From NCBI GenBank assembly GCA_021300535.1, contig JAJTED010000026.1, positions 1 through 47,163 of the forward strand: a stretch of 47,163 bases of DNA, in the 5' to 3' direction. Source of the stretch: Planctomycetaceae bacterium (lineage in GTDB: Bacteria > Planctomycetota > Planctomycetia > Pirellulales > UBA1268). The position numbers were made by a program, and so were the translations under genes. This document shows, in pieces, positions 11,548 through 22,000 of this stretch. The first letter of the stretch is position 1; every line of letters begins with the position of its first letter. The notes below the pieces were generated by a model. That model was not told where the DNA came from, did not search any database, and worked only from the letters and a program-made list of their open reading frames with translations.

Positions 11548-11708
11548 CTGTTGTCCTGGAACCTGAGAGATTCGCCGCGGACCGCGCCCGCGGTTTGCCC
11601 CTTCGGTGGACGCGGGCCATGCGGCCCGCGTCGCTCTCCAACAGTTGTTTCGTCAGTCCTTTTGCCTGAGCGTTCTGCCTTCGGCGGCCTTGCGGCTCTC
11701 TCCTGACG
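11548..11708 (-). promoter_or_regulatory. Tandem-aptamer glycine riboswitch upstream of gcvP
   Basis: Read on the minus strand, aptamer 1 spans 11708-11651, with P1 stem CGTCAG/CTGACG, the GGAGAGAGCC opening, a GCCGAAGG core and the CTCAGGCAAAAGGACTGACG closing segment. Aptamer 2 spans 11644-11548, with P1 stem CTGTTG/CAACAG, GGAGAGCG, CACCGAAGGGGCAAAC and CTCTCAGGTTCCAGGACAAC. The linker between aptamers is six bases. These are the conserved elements of the gcvT-type glycine riboswitch. Just downstream GGGTTCC (11548-11542) can pair with GGAGCCC (11511-11505), which contains the ribosome-binding GGAG of ATG 11500, suggesting translational control. No U-tract terminator follows. Confidence 0.93.
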
Positions 11709-11713
11709 CCCAA

Positions 11714-11742
11714 AGTTTAGTCGTCCGCGCCGGGAACGACAA
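11714..11742 (-). promoter_or_regulatory. Promoter of the gcvP riboswitch leader
   Basis: On the minus strand TTGTCG (11742-11737), 17 bases, then TAAACT (11719-11714) form a plausible -35/-10 pair. The predicted start, about 6-7 bases on, coincides with the first base of aptamer 1's P1 stem, which supports it. Confidence 0.55.
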
Positions 11743-11968
11743 CCGCGAGCCTCGGGCTCGGTGACCGTTGCGATCGCGGAGACGTGGTCGTTCGACGCGG
11801 TGCGGGGCTGCTGCCCCTTCGGGTATGATCCCCCGCTACGGAAACGTCGACGCCTCGAAAGGCTCGGTCGGGGCTACCGCTGCCCGTCGAAAAACCGTTC
11901 ATGGTCTTTTCCCACTTGATTCGGCTGCATGAAACCTCCCAGGCTGTAAGTCCATCCACTGTATCGGC

Positions 11969-13117
11969 TTGTTGGTGGCGGCGCTCGTGCCGGCTGCCGC
12001 CGGCGTCGGCCGCGAGCCGTTCACCCTCGCGGAAGGCGACCGCGTCGTCTTCCTGGGCAACGGCGTCATCGAGCAGGAACACGCCTGCGGCGAACTCGAA
12101 ACCCGGCTCATCAGGCGCTGGCCGCAGGCTCACGTGATCTTTCGCAACATGGGCTGGAGCGGCGACACCGTCCGGGGGCTGGCCCGCACCGGGGGCTACG
12201 AGCAGCCCGCTGGCTTGGCCCGGCTGCTCAAGGAGATCAACGCCCTGAAGCCGACGGTGATCTTCGTCGGCTATGGCCTCAACGAGTCCTTCGCCGGCCC
12301 GTCGGGGCTCGAGGGCTTCGGTGGCGATTACCGCAAGCTCATCGACCAACTCACGCCGCTTGGGGCCAGCCTGGTGCTGCTCTCACCGACCTGGCACGAA
12401 GACCTGGGCCGGCCCCTGCCCGACCCGGCCGGGCACAACAAAGACATCGAAACCTACGCCGCGGCGATCGCGCGGATCGCGGGTGAGCGGCAGGCGGCCT
12501 ATGTGGACGTCTTCACGCCGCTGCGTGACGCCAAGAGGCGTCGCCCGACACCGCTGACGACCAACGGCATCCAGCTCAATCCCCAGGGCTATGCGGAGTT
12601 CGCCGCCGCCATCGAGCACGGGCTGGGGGTGGCTCCGCCGCCCTGGGAGATGCAGCTTGGCGATCGGGGCGTGAAGGCGACGGGCTCTGCCGTCAAGCAA
12701 CAGACGCCCGCAGGCGGGGGCTGGAGGGTCGTCGTCGTCGACGAAGTGGTGCGGGTTCCGGGAGAGCCGCTGCGGTTCACATGGGCTGGTGCTCGCGGCG
12801 GCGACTACGAGATCGCATGCGACGGCCAGATCGCTGCCACCGTGCCGGCGGGCAAGCTGGCCACCGGCGTCGTCCTGGAGGGGGCGATCGTCTGTCCGGA
12901 AGGCGAGAAGCTGCGCCGGGCGATCGTCAAGAAAGGCGAGCTCTTCTATCGCCGGTGGCGGCCGTTCAACGATCACGAGCGACACTGGGGCTACATCCGC
13001 GGAGACTTCGCGCTCTACGACGAAGAAATCGCGGCACTCGAGAAGACGATCGCGGAACTCCGCGTGCCGCGGGAGCGAACCATCGAGGTCCGACCAGTGA
13101 AGGGGAACTCACGATGA
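11969..13117 (+). CDS. SGNH/GDSL-fold exported protein paired with a PVC dehydrogenase
   Basis: From TTG 11969 the frame encodes 382 residues beginning LVAALVPAAAGVG, the second half of a signal peptide. A better start, ATG 11929, reads MKPPRL and then a stop; removing one base near 11947 would join it to KSIHCIGLLVAALVPAAAG, a complete signal peptide, so an indel near the 5' end is likely. SGNH blocks: GDRVVFLGNGVIEQEH (block I), NMGWSGDTVRGL (block II), FVGYGLNESF (block III, Asn kept) and TTNGIQLNPQGY (block V). The nucleophile position in block I reads GNG, not GDS, and the Asp/His of block V read Thr/Gln, so it may be catalytically dead. A C-terminal region (about 215-380) is a carbohydrate- or protein-binding-like extension. 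It overlaps the dehydrogenase gene by ATGA, as is common for this pair in planctomycetes. Confidence 0.78.
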   Translation: MLVAALVPAAAGVGREPFTLAEGDRVVFLGNGVIEQEHACGELETRLIRRWPQAHVIFRNMGWSGDTVRGLARTGGYEQPAGLARLLKEINALKPTVIFVGYGLNESFAGPSGLEGFGGDYRKLIDQLTPLGASLVLLSPTWHEDLGRPLPDPAGHNKDIETYAAAIARIAGERQAAYVDVFTPLRDAKRRRPTPLTTNGIQLNPQGYAEFAAAIEHGLGVAPPPWEMQLGDRGVKATGSAVKQQTPAGGGWRVVVVDEVVRVPGEPLRFTWAGARGGDYEIACDGQIAATVPAGKLATGVVLEGAIVCPEGEKLRRAIVKKGELFYRRWRPFNDHERHWGYIRGDFALYDEEIAALEKTIAELRVPRERTIEVRPVKGNSR

Positions 13118-16100
13118 ACCGTGCTCGATCGCGAGATGCCGGCAGTCCGCCGCGAGGTGACGCAGCCGCGAAACGCCGCCTGTCGGGTGTCGTCTTCACG
13201 GCTCTGGTCGCCGGAGCATGGCTCTGCCATGGGGCAGCGCTGAACGCACAGCCGGCGAACATGGACGATGACCCTGCGGCGCTCATCGCGGTCACAACGC
13301 TGCCGGACAACTACGAGCTGCAACTCGTGGCGATGGAGCCGGACGTCATCAACCCCATCCAGATCAACTTCGACACGCGGGGCCGGCTGTGGGTGCTGTG
13401 CGCGCCCAGCTATCCGCAGCTCCTGCCGGGGCAGTCACCGCAGGACTACGTGATCGTGCTCGAAGATTTCGGACCGGATGGGCGGGCGAAGAAGGTGCGG
13501 AAAGTCGTCACGGGGCTCACGGTTCCCACCGGGATGATGCCGGGCGACGGCGGCGTCTACGTCGGCCAGGGGGAAGCTCTGCTGTTTTTTCGCGAACATG
13601 AGGGCGGCGTCGAGAAACGGGTCGTGCTCACCGGCTTCGGCACCAACGACACGCATCACACCATCAATACGTTTCGCTGGGGGCCGGAGGGCCGGCTGTA
13701 TTTCAATCAGGGTTTGTACATCCGCAGTACCGTGGAGACGCCGTACGGCCCACGGCAGCACTTCGGTGGCGGCATCTGGCAGCTCCGCACCGATCGCCTG
13801 AAACTCGAGCTCTTCGACCGCTCGATCCTGCCGAACAACACCTGGGGCCACGACTTCGACGCCTGGGGCCGGTCGTTCATCGCCAGCGCCTGGCCGGGTC
13901 GTCTCAACCAGGTGCTCCCCGACTCGCCGCTGCAGCGGACGAACGATCCAGCGACCGTGCCGCCGCTGGCCATCACGCAGATCGGAGGCGATCGTCATTG
14001 CGGGCTCGAGATCGTCGGCGGCCGCCACCTGCCGGACGACATACAGGGCAACTTCATCACCGGCGATTTCATGTCGCATCACATATATCGCTACGACGTG
14101 GAGGATATCGGCAATCGCTTTGTGGCCACGCGGCTGCCGTCGCTGGCGCAGTCGAAGCATCCCCGCTTCCGCCCGGTCGACATCCGCATGGGCCCCGACG
14201 GTGCGATCTATGTGGCGGACCTCTTCCAGCGGATCATCCAGCACAATCAGGTGAACTTCCGCGATCCACGCCGCGATCACACCCGCGGCCGGGTCTGGCG
14301 GATCGTCCGCAAGGATCGCCCGCTCGTCGAGATTCCGCAGCTCGTCGGAGTGCCGGCGAAGCAGGTCGTCGCCCGGCTGAAGGATCCGGAGCCCTGGACG
14401 CGGCTGCACGCCCGGCGGGCGGTCATGGAAGGCGACGCCGCCGCTGCGAAGGCCGCGCTCGATGCGTTCGTAGCCGCGCTCGACGAGCAGGATCCCGCGA
14501 CGCCGCAGCTGCTCCTGGAGGCCTTGTGGACCTACCAGGCACTCGACGAGGTCGCGGCCGACCTGCTCCGCCGACTCCTGAAGTCGCCCGATCCGCGGAT
14601 TCGCGGCGCGGCCACCAAGGTTGTCGGTGAGTGGCATGATCGACTCCCCGACGCGGTCGCCTGGCTGGCGACCCTGGCCGCCGATCCGCATCCGCGGGTG
14701 CGGCTGGAGGCGGTGCTCGCGGCCACGCACATTCCCTCGGCCGCAGCGATCGAATCGGCCCTCGTCGCCCTCGACCATCCGCTGGACCCGCTGCTGGAGT
14801 TCTCCCTGCGCAAGGCGGCGATCGTGCTCGCGCCCTATTGGCGACCGGCCTTCCAGGGCGGAAACCTGCCGTTCGACGGCAGGCTGAACCGCCTGACGTT
14901 CGCCCTCCAGGCGGTCAAGGCCCCCGACGCAGGTCCGCTGCTCGCCGACCTTGTCAGCCGCGGGTCCGTGACCGGCGACGCCGCCGCGAACATGCTCGTG
15001 CTGCTCGCATCGACCGAGAAATATCGTGACCTGGCGCTCGAGCAGGTGGCGGTGGCGGAGGGGGGGATGTCGGCCGGCCCACGAGCCCGGGTCGTCGAGG
15101 CGATCGAGCGGTCGCTGCCGTCGCAGTTCAAGCCGAGTGAAACGCAGGTGGCGGCGGTCAAGAAACTCATCGACGATCCGTCATCGGCTGTCGCCGCCGC
15201 GGGTCTGCGTCTGGCAGCGGCCATGCGGGCGACCGATCCGGGCACCGTTGAAGCGATCGCGACCGCCTCGCAGACCGAAGCGGTTCGTCGCCGGGCCGCG
15301 ATCGTGGCCCTCGGGCGGCTCCAGGGGAAGGCCGCGGCGCCGGCGTTGATTGCCCTGGCCTCGGCGGACCGACCGGCAGAGACGCGGCTCGCCGCGATCG
15401 CGGGGCTCATCGCCGTCGACGGGCAGGCGGCCGCGGATCAGGCCGCCGCGCTGCTGGAGCGACCGGCCGGCGGCGGCGTGGATCTGGAGCCTTTGTTCAC
15501 GGTTTTCCTGCAGACCAAGGGGGCCGCCGAGGCCTTGGCGACCGCGCTGCAGGCCAAGAAACCCGACGCCGACGCCGCCCGGGTCGGGATGCGGACGCTC
15601 GCGGCGCTAGGCGTATCGCCCCCGTCGCTCACCGCCGTCCTCGAGGCCGCTTCGACCGCCGCCGCCCGGCAACGCGTGCTGGATGCCGCCGAATCGAAGC
15701 GGCTGCTCGACCTGGTTAAGCAGGAAGGCGACCCGGCACGCGGTGAAGCCGTCTTCCGCCGGTCCGCGCTTGCCTGTCTCAGTTGCCATGCGATCGGCGG
15801 CGCCGGCGGCATCGTCGGCCCCGATCTGTCCGGCATCGGCACCAGCGCCCCGCGGGATTACCTGCTCGAATCGATCGTGATGCCCAGCAAGATCGTGCGG
15901 GAGGGCTACAACACCGCCAACGTCGTCACCATGTCCGGCAAGGTGATCCGCGGCATCGTTCAGCGGGAGTCGGCGAAGGAGCTGGTGATCCGCGATCCGA
16001 AGGGCGCGGACATCGTCGTCGCCGCCGACGACATCGAGGAGAAATCGCTCGGCGGGTCGCTGATGCCCGACGGGCTCGACCGCTCGCTCACCGACGCGGA

Positions 16101-16599
16101 GCTGGTCGATCTGGTCCGCTTCCTGTCGGAGGTCGGCCGCCCCGGACCGTACAGCGTTTCGCATGTGCCCGTCGCGCGGCGCTGGGAGGTGCTCACCGAT
16201 CCGCCCACAACAATCCGCGGGCTCGATGCCCGCGAGCTGGGCCGCACGTTGAGGGAGAACGCCGGCCTGGCCTGGAAGGCCGCCTTCAGCCGCGTCGACG
16301 GCGGCATCCCGCTCGACGAGTTCGCAAATCCGCCCGACGTCGTGTTTCTCCGCACGCAGATCGAGATGATCACGCCGGGCAGGATCGGGTTCGACATCGG
16401 TTCACCGGACGGCGTGCAGGTTTGGGCGGACGATGCTCCCGTCGCAGCGGCGGAGCGGACGACCTGCACGCTCTCGGCAGGCTTCCACGCGATCACGTTT
16501 CGCATCGACTTGGGGCGACGAGCCGACCCCCTGCTGCGGTGCGAGCTCGTGGAGATGCCGGGCGGCGGGCGGGCGCGATTCGTCTCGCAGGCGCCGTAG
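13114..16599 (+). CDS. PVC-type haem-binding membrane-bound dehydrogenase
   Basis: This is a 1161-residue protein; ATG 13114 has AGGGGA upstream and overlaps the SGNH stop. The signal segment is about residues 23-45 (GVVFTALVAGAWLCHGAAL). Residues about 55-430 form a beta-propeller dehydrogenase-like domain (NPIQINFDTRGRLWVLCAPSY, VKKVVTGLTVPTGMM-type blades, GPDGAIYVADLFQRII). Residues about 440-860 are HEAT/armadillo-like helical repeats. Near residue 890 CLSCHAIGGAGGIVGPDLS is a single CxxCH c-type haem site, followed by DYLLESIVMPSKIVREGYNT and LTDAELVDLVRFLSEVG, the conserved end of this family. Members are extracytoplasmic and inferred to oxidise sugars or sugar-like substrates; the substrate cannot be read from sequence. 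A final domain of about 140 residues (FDIGSPDGVQVWADDAP) resembles a carbohydrate-binding module. Confidence 0.92.
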   Translation: MNRARSRDAGSPPRGDAAAKRRLSGVVFTALVAGAWLCHGAALNAQPANMDDDPAALIAVTTLPDNYELQLVAMEPDVINPIQINFDTRGRLWVLCAPSYPQLLPGQSPQDYVIVLEDFGPDGRAKKVRKVVTGLTVPTGMMPGDGGVYVGQGEALLFFREHEGGVEKRVVLTGFGTNDTHHTINTFRWGPEGRLYFNQGLYIRSTVETPYGPRQHFGGGIWQLRTDRLKLELFDRSILPNNTWGHDFDAWGRSFIASAWPGRLNQVLPDSPLQRTNDPATVPPLAITQIGGDRHCGLEIVGGRHLPDDIQGNFITGDFMSHHIYRYDVEDIGNRFVATRLPSLAQSKHPRFRPVDIRMGPDGAIYVADLFQRIIQHNQVNFRDPRRDHTRGRVWRIVRKDRPLVEIPQLVGVPAKQVVARLKDPEPWTRLHARRAVMEGDAAAAKAALDAFVAALDEQDPATPQLLLEALWTYQALDEVAADLLRRLLKSPDPRIRGAATKVVGEWHDRLPDAVAWLATLAADPHPRVRLEAVLAATHIPSAAAIESALVALDHPLDPLLEFSLRKAAIVLAPYWRPAFQGGNLPFDGRLNRLTFALQAVKAPDAGPLLADLVSRGSVTGDAAANMLVLLASTEKYRDLALEQVAVAEGGMSAGPRARVVEAIERSLPSQFKPSETQVAAVKKLIDDPSSAVAAAGLRLAAAMRATDPGTVEAIATASQTEAVRRRAAIVALGRLQGKAAAPALIALASADRPAETRLAAIAGLIAVDGQAAADQAAALLERPAGGGVDLEPLFTVFLQTKGAAEALATALQAKKPDADAARVGMRTLAALGVSPPSLTAVLEAASTAAARQRVLDAAESKRLLDLVKQEGDPARGEAVFRRSALACLSCHAIGGAGGIVGPDLSGIGTSAPRDYLLESIVMPSKIVREGYNTANVVTMSGKVIRGIVQRESAKELVIRDPKGADIVVAADDIEEKSLGGSLMPDGLDRSLTDAELVDLVRFLSEVGRPGPYSVSHVPVARRWEVLTDPPTTIRGLDARELGRTLRENAGLAWKAAFSRVDGGIPLDEFANPPDVVFLRTQIEMITPGRIGFDIGSPDGVQVWADDAPVAAAERTTCTLSAGFHAITFRIDLGRRADPLLRCELVEMPGGGRARFVSQAP

Positions 16600-16798
16600 A
16601 GGCCACCGCCCCCTGCGGCGCCCGCCGCTGCCCGCCCTCGCATGCTCGTGCCCGTTACCGCCGCCGCCCGCGAGGGCCGGCCCCCGCGGCCTCGCGAATC
16701 CCGGGAAATCCTCCCCATCCGTTACCGAAACACCGGTTTCTGTCATCTTCTCCATGAGGGCGAAAGTGCGCCCGCCCCGCCCCTTCCCGCCCCGCACG

Positions 16799-18360
16799 AT
16801 GCGAACCATCCTGACCCCCGCGGTGGCAGCAGCCATGACCCTGGCCGTCGTGGCCATGCCCGCCCGGGCGGCCGCCAACGACCTGCTCTGGGGCCGCCCG
16901 CGTCGACGCCCTTCCGCCAGCCGTTCGTTGAGCTCGCCTGCGGCGATCGGCTCCCGGGCCTCGTCGAAGGCCACGTGAGCGGTCTCGATGACTGGCGCCG
17001 CACGACGCGGCCGCACCTGCTCGTGCGGCCGCTCTCGTCGGTCGACCTTCCCGGAAAAAAGCCGCGGCCGCATGTCCGTGTGGCGAGCGATCTCATCCGC
17101 AGGATCGTGCTCGTGCCGCGGCGCGGCCGGCCCCTGCCCCCCGCCACGATCCTCACGCGGGATGGCCGCGAGGTCGGATTTCGGTCGCTGCGGTTCGTCG
17201 GCGCGGGCGTGATCGTGCTCGTCGACGGCGGTCCGCAGCGGCTCTCGTTCGACGAGATCGCCGAGATCCGTCTGGCAGACCGCGATCCGTGGGAGATGTA
17301 TCCGCGAATGGTCGCGTGGCTTGCGCCGCAGGCCGCGACATCGCCGGCCGATGCGGCGGCGGCCCGGCTCATGCGGGCCGAAACCGACGACGGCCTCGTG
17401 GCCACCACGGCCGTCGATCCGCTGCACGGCGCGGGCGACCCGAGGAACCAGCGATCCTGGCACATCCTTGCCCAGCCCGCCTGGAGCCTCGACCCGCTCT
17501 GGCTGCCGCATGCAGGCGTGCGGCGGCGGATCGTCTTTTCGGCGACCGAGGTGCCGCTTTCGCTCGTCGAGCCGAAGGCCGTCGATCGCAAGGCCACCTT
17601 CGGTGGCAGCTGGACATGGGAGATCGATCGCAACGTGCAGGGCGGACCGCTGTCCGCCAAGGGGCTCCCCTACGGCTGGGGATTCGGCACGCAGGCCACC
17701 TCGGTCATGGCGTTCGGCCTGCCCCCGTTCGCGACGGCGTTTCGCGCCGGCGCCGCCCTCGACGACGCGGCCGGCGCCGGCGGCTGCGTGAAGGCGTCGG
17801 TGCATCTCGGCGACGCGGCCGCGAAGCCGCTCTGGCAGAGCCGCGATGTCTTCGACTGGCTCGATCCGGTGGTGTCGCTCGCTCCGGAAGGCCTCGCCGC
17901 CGCGGTCCGTGACCGGCTGCCGGCCACGATGGCCCCGTGGCGTGACTGGGAGATCGTGGGGCAGCCCACGATCCGCACGCTCGTCGATCCGCTGTCGGCC
18001 CGAGAGTCGCCGCACACGCTCCGGCAGTCTCTCGCTGCCGGAGCCGAGACCGTGCTCCGCCGCAAGCTCGAGGTTTCCAAGGAAACCACGCACCTCGTCG
18101 TCGGGGTGAGCCGCACCGCAGCGTCGGCGAGCCGCATCGAAATCCGCATCGACGGCGAGGCGGTGACCGAGGCCGACGTGCCCGAGCGGAAGGCCGGCCC
18201 GGCCGTGCTGCCGTTCGTCGTGCCGCTCGAGCGTTACGTCGGCCGGAGCATCCTCGTCGAGGTCGCCCATCGCGGCAGCGACGGGCAGAGCTTCGTCGAG
18301 TGGGCCGCCCTCGGCCCGACGAGTGCGGCCGAGGCCCGCGTCGCGTCCCCCTCGAAGTGA
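16799..18360 (+). CDS. Exported protein of unknown function, frame shift after the signal peptide
   Basis: ATG 16799 begins MRTILTPAVAAAMTLAVV, a clear signal peptide ending ARAAAND, but this frame stops at 16978. From about 16900 the conserved-looking body continues in the frame ending at 18360 (FRQPFVELACGDRLPGLVEG, RLSFDEIAEIRLADRDPWEM, KATFGGSWTWEIDRNVQGG). A one-base loss, or two-base gain, between about 16890 and 16918 would join them into about 520 residues. The C-terminal third includes ETVLRRKLEVSKETTHLVVG and ESFVEWA-like strands resembling jelly-roll or NPCBM-type modules, without a firm match. It lies 14 bp before the sigma-factor gene and could be part of the same transcript. The 198 bp upstream (16600-16798) hold nothing I can identify. 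Function unknown. Confidence 0.65.
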
Positions 18361-18374
18361 CCCGAGCCCGCAGG

Positions 18375-19004
18375 ATGCCCGGCGTGCCACCGACTCCCGA
18401 CAACCCGATGCTCGTGAACGAGGCCGCGGATGACGCGCGGCTCCTGGCCGCGGCGCAGCGGGGCGACCATGTCGCCTTCACCGCGATCATCGAGCGGCAC
18501 GCCCGGCTCGTCCACGGCTACCTGCGGGCCCGCCTCGCGCGGCTGGCGGATGCCGAGGATCTCGGCCAGGAGGTCTTCCTGCGGGTCTACACCGCGAAGG
18601 CGGTGACACGCGGGGGCGCGGGCGTGGCGATGCGGCCATGGCTGATCGGCATCGCCCGCAACGTGCTCCGCGAACATGCCCGCGCCACGCGGCGACGGCG
18701 GGAGACGGCATGGACGGAACTCTGCCTCGACATCGAGGATCTCGCAGGCTCCGGAGCGGGCGACGACGGCACGTTCGACGACGTGATGGGGAAGCTGCCC
18801 CGCTGCCTCGAGGCGCTCGGCCCCAGCGCCCGGCAGGCGCTCGACCTCTACTACCACGACGACCTGCGGATGCAGGAGATCGCGACGCGGTTCAAGCGGA
18901 GCGAAGGGGCGGTGAAGCTGCTCGTGCATCGGGCGCGGCAGGCGGTCAGGCGGTGCCTCGAGAGCGGGCAGGCCGTGGCTGCCGAAGGCGGCGAGGAGGC
19001 ATGA
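18375..19004 (+). CDS. ECF-type RNA polymerase sigma factor
   Basis: This is a 209-residue protein starting at ATG 18375 (ATG 18408 is an alternative; the open frame extends to a GTG at 18300 inside the preceding gene). Region 2 is seen as HARLVHGYLRARLARLADAEDLGQEVFLRVY, with the DAEDLGQEVF core that binds the polymerase clamp and the -10 element. Region 2.4 is MRPWLIGIARNVLREHARA. Region 4 is ALDLYYHDDLRMQEIATRFKRSEGAVKLLVHRARQAVRRCL, the helix-turn-helix for the -35 element. Regions 3 and 1 are absent, as in ECF factors. It is translationally coupled to the downstream anti-sigma-like gene (stop TGA at 19002-19004; start 19007), the usual sigma/anti-sigma order. The neighbouring giant protein probably controls it by sequestration. 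Confidence 0.92.
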   Translation: MPGVPPTPDNPMLVNEAADDARLLAAAQRGDHVAFTAIIERHARLVHGYLRARLARLADAEDLGQEVFLRVYTAKAVTRGGAGVAMRPWLIGIARNVLREHARATRRRRETAWTELCLDIEDLAGSGAGDDGTFDDVMGKLPRCLEALGPSARQALDLYYHDDLRMQEIATRFKRSEGAVKLLVHRARQAVRRCLESGQAVAAEGGEEA

Positions 19005-19006
19005 CC

Positions 19007-22000
19007 ATGACCGACGACGAACTGCGGAAGCTCATCGAGGAGAAGTCGCCCGCCGACCTCACGCCCGAGGAGTGCGCGGCCCTGCGGGCGGCGATCCGCA
19101 GGTCGCCGCAACTGTTGCGTGACGTGGCCGACCGGATCGAGATCGAGGAGTACCTCGCGCGGGCGCTCGGCCGGCCGCAGGTGACGGTGGAGCGGGTGCT
19201 CGCCAGGCTTTCCGCGCGGCGTTCGTGGTCCGGCGGCGCGTGGACGCGGTATGGCCTCGTCGTCTGCGGTGTGGTCGCGGCGGTGCTCGGGGCCCTCGTC
19301 GCGAGCCGCGGCTGGCGGGATCGACCGCAGTCGCAGGAGGTGGCGCGGAGCGAGGCCCAAGCACCACCGGCCGCTCCGATCGAGCAGACGGTCGCGGCGA
19401 AGCAGAACGCCGAGCAGCGCAAGACGTCGGCCGTGACTGCCGAGCCGGCGGCCGCGGACGCCGCCGCCCCGCCACCGCCGGCCGACGTGGCCGTCGAGCC
19501 GACAGCGGCTGCCCCGCCGCTCCGTGAGGTCGGCCTCTTCGAGCCGCCGGGGGCCGATGACGCGACGCCCGACGACAAATCGCTTGCCCGTTGGTTCGCC
19601 GCGGTCAAGAACCTGCCGCTGAAGCTGTCGTCGCAGCCGATCGACCGCAATCCCTGCGGCCGGCTCGAAGGGATCGCACGGCTGCGGCAGCCGCTTGTGG
19701 AGGGGGCGGCGCTGCGGATGAACTCACCCGACTTCACGGGCGTGCGGATCCACGTCTGGAGCGGGGGAAAGGGGGTTTCGTTCGACGCCTTTGCGAGGCC
19801 GCTGCAGTGGCAGGTCTACGCGACCGTGCGATCCGGGAGCGGGCCGCTCCCCACGGGCTCTGTCACGCTCGGCCGTGACGACGGCCGGATGATCCGCACG
19901 AATCCCGCCGGCTTTCACGGGCTCGAGCTGCGGTACGCCGACGGCCTGGTGACCCTGGCCAGAGGCGACGTCCGGCTCGTCGAGGCTCCGCTCGACGCCC
20001 CGCCGACCGACATCTTCTTCGAAGGGGCCGTGACGTTTCGCGACCTGAGTCTCGTCGCCGCCGTGCCGATCCCGCCACTGCGAGAAGCCGCGGAGCGGCC
20101 TGCGGCCGACCTGCTCGCTGCCGCCCGCGATCGATGGGCCCGCGGCGGTGATCCGTCCGCGACGTTCACGCTGCGCGACGACGGCAGCGCGGCGCTCGCC
20201 GTCAAGGAAAACAGGCAGCCTGCCTGGGCGTTGCTGCCGCTGCCGAAATCGACCGGTCTGCGGGAGATCGTCGTGCGGCTCGAAGGCCTGATGCCCGGCA
20301 CGGGGCTCGTCTTCGGTGACGGCGGCGTCAAGCAGCAATCAGTGCTCATGGTTGTCGCCAATAGGAACCTGCCGGGCGTGTGGCAGCTCCAGCGGATGCC
20401 GCCGAACAATGCAGCGATCGAGTCGGCGGAACAAATCGCCTCCCAGCCGCTCGTGTTGGTCAAGGACAGGCTCTGGCTGCGGATTCGCCATTGCGGCGGT
20501 GTGCAGCGGGTCGACATGAGCGCGGACGGCACGCGCTGGTTCGCGACCGCCGAGCCGCAGCCCGCCTTCTCGGCGATCGGCCTGTATGCCGTGCCGCATC
20601 ACTCGGCCCGGTCGATCACGCTGGCCGCTCTGCAAGAGGCACCGTTTTCGCGGCTCGAGTCGCTCTGCCCTGCCGACCTCCGCGCGGCCGCCGTCGAGCT
20701 GCCGCCGCAGGGGCAGCTCGCCGCCTGGCTCGCCGCCGCCGATGCGGCCAAGCCACCGACCGCCGACGCCGACGCATGGCGGCGGGCCTGCGGGCTCGAG
20801 GCCCTTTCCGGCAATGCGTCGAAGGACCTTGCGGTCGACCTGCTCGGGCTGCTCTTCCGCGAGAGCCTCGGCATGGAGATGACCCCCACGGCACGGCAGG
20901 ATCTCCTCGACGACATCCTCGCGGTCGCGCCCGTCGTCGACGATCCCGCCGCCGCAGGCAGGATCGTGTCGCTCTTCGACGACCTCGGGGCACGGATGGC
21001 GATGGAAGGGGAGGAGCGGTGCTATTCCGCGATCAGCCACGCGCAGCTGACGGCGCCGCTCCGCAGCGGGCAGCCATTCGTGGCGTTTTCCGAGCCGCTC
21101 GCGCGGCGCGAGATCGTCGCGCTCGTCTGCCGCCGCGAGTGGGACTCCCTCACGAGCCTCGGGCGGCGGCTGGATTTTTTCGGCTTTTTCGCGAAGCCGA
21201 AAAACGAGGCCTTTTTCAACTGGGCTGCCGCGGTCGCCCGGAGCGGGGGCGAAGGCAGGCCGTGGCTCATCGCTGCGGCTTTACGGCATCCCCTGCTCGT
21301 CGCCCCGAGCAAGGAGAGCCTGAGAGTGGAGGCCGAGTTCAACGCGGCCCTCGACGGTGACGATCCTCAGGATGCCTTCCGACTCATCGACGCTGCGGTG
21401 GCGGACGGAGAGATCGACCTCATGCCGGATCGCCGCGACGCCGATCTCTTTCTGTCGCTGCCGATGGCGGTGGCGACGGTGATGCGGGACGAACCCCGGC
21501 TCCTCGAGGCGATGCGGCAGGACCGCGAACGGATCGCCGGCCTCCGCGTGCTCGAGGCGACGGCCGCCGCCGACGAGGCGATCGTGGAGGCGACGACCGT
21601 GCAGTTCCACGGCACCGTCGCCGCGGCGCAGGCCCACGTCTGGCTCGGCGACCGGAGCATGGCCGCCGGCCGGTTCGTGGCCGCCCGACGACACTACGAG
21701 GCGGCCTCGGCCTCGATTCCCGAAGACGACGGCTCGCAGCGGAATCGAACGCTCGTCGCCATCGATCTGGCACGCAAGCTCGCCGCGGCGATGATGGCAT
21801 CCGCGGCTGCGAGTGGGCCATCGATCGTGCAGGCGGCCACCATCACGGCCACGCCCCAGGCCCGTCTCGAGGGGAACGTGGGCGGCAATCCCGCCAGACT
21901 TCCGCCACCGCTTTCGCAAGGGGGCGTGGACTGGCCGCCGCACGCGATCGACTGGGCGGCCAGGCAAATCGCCGTCCTGCCGCTCGAAGACCGGCTGCTC

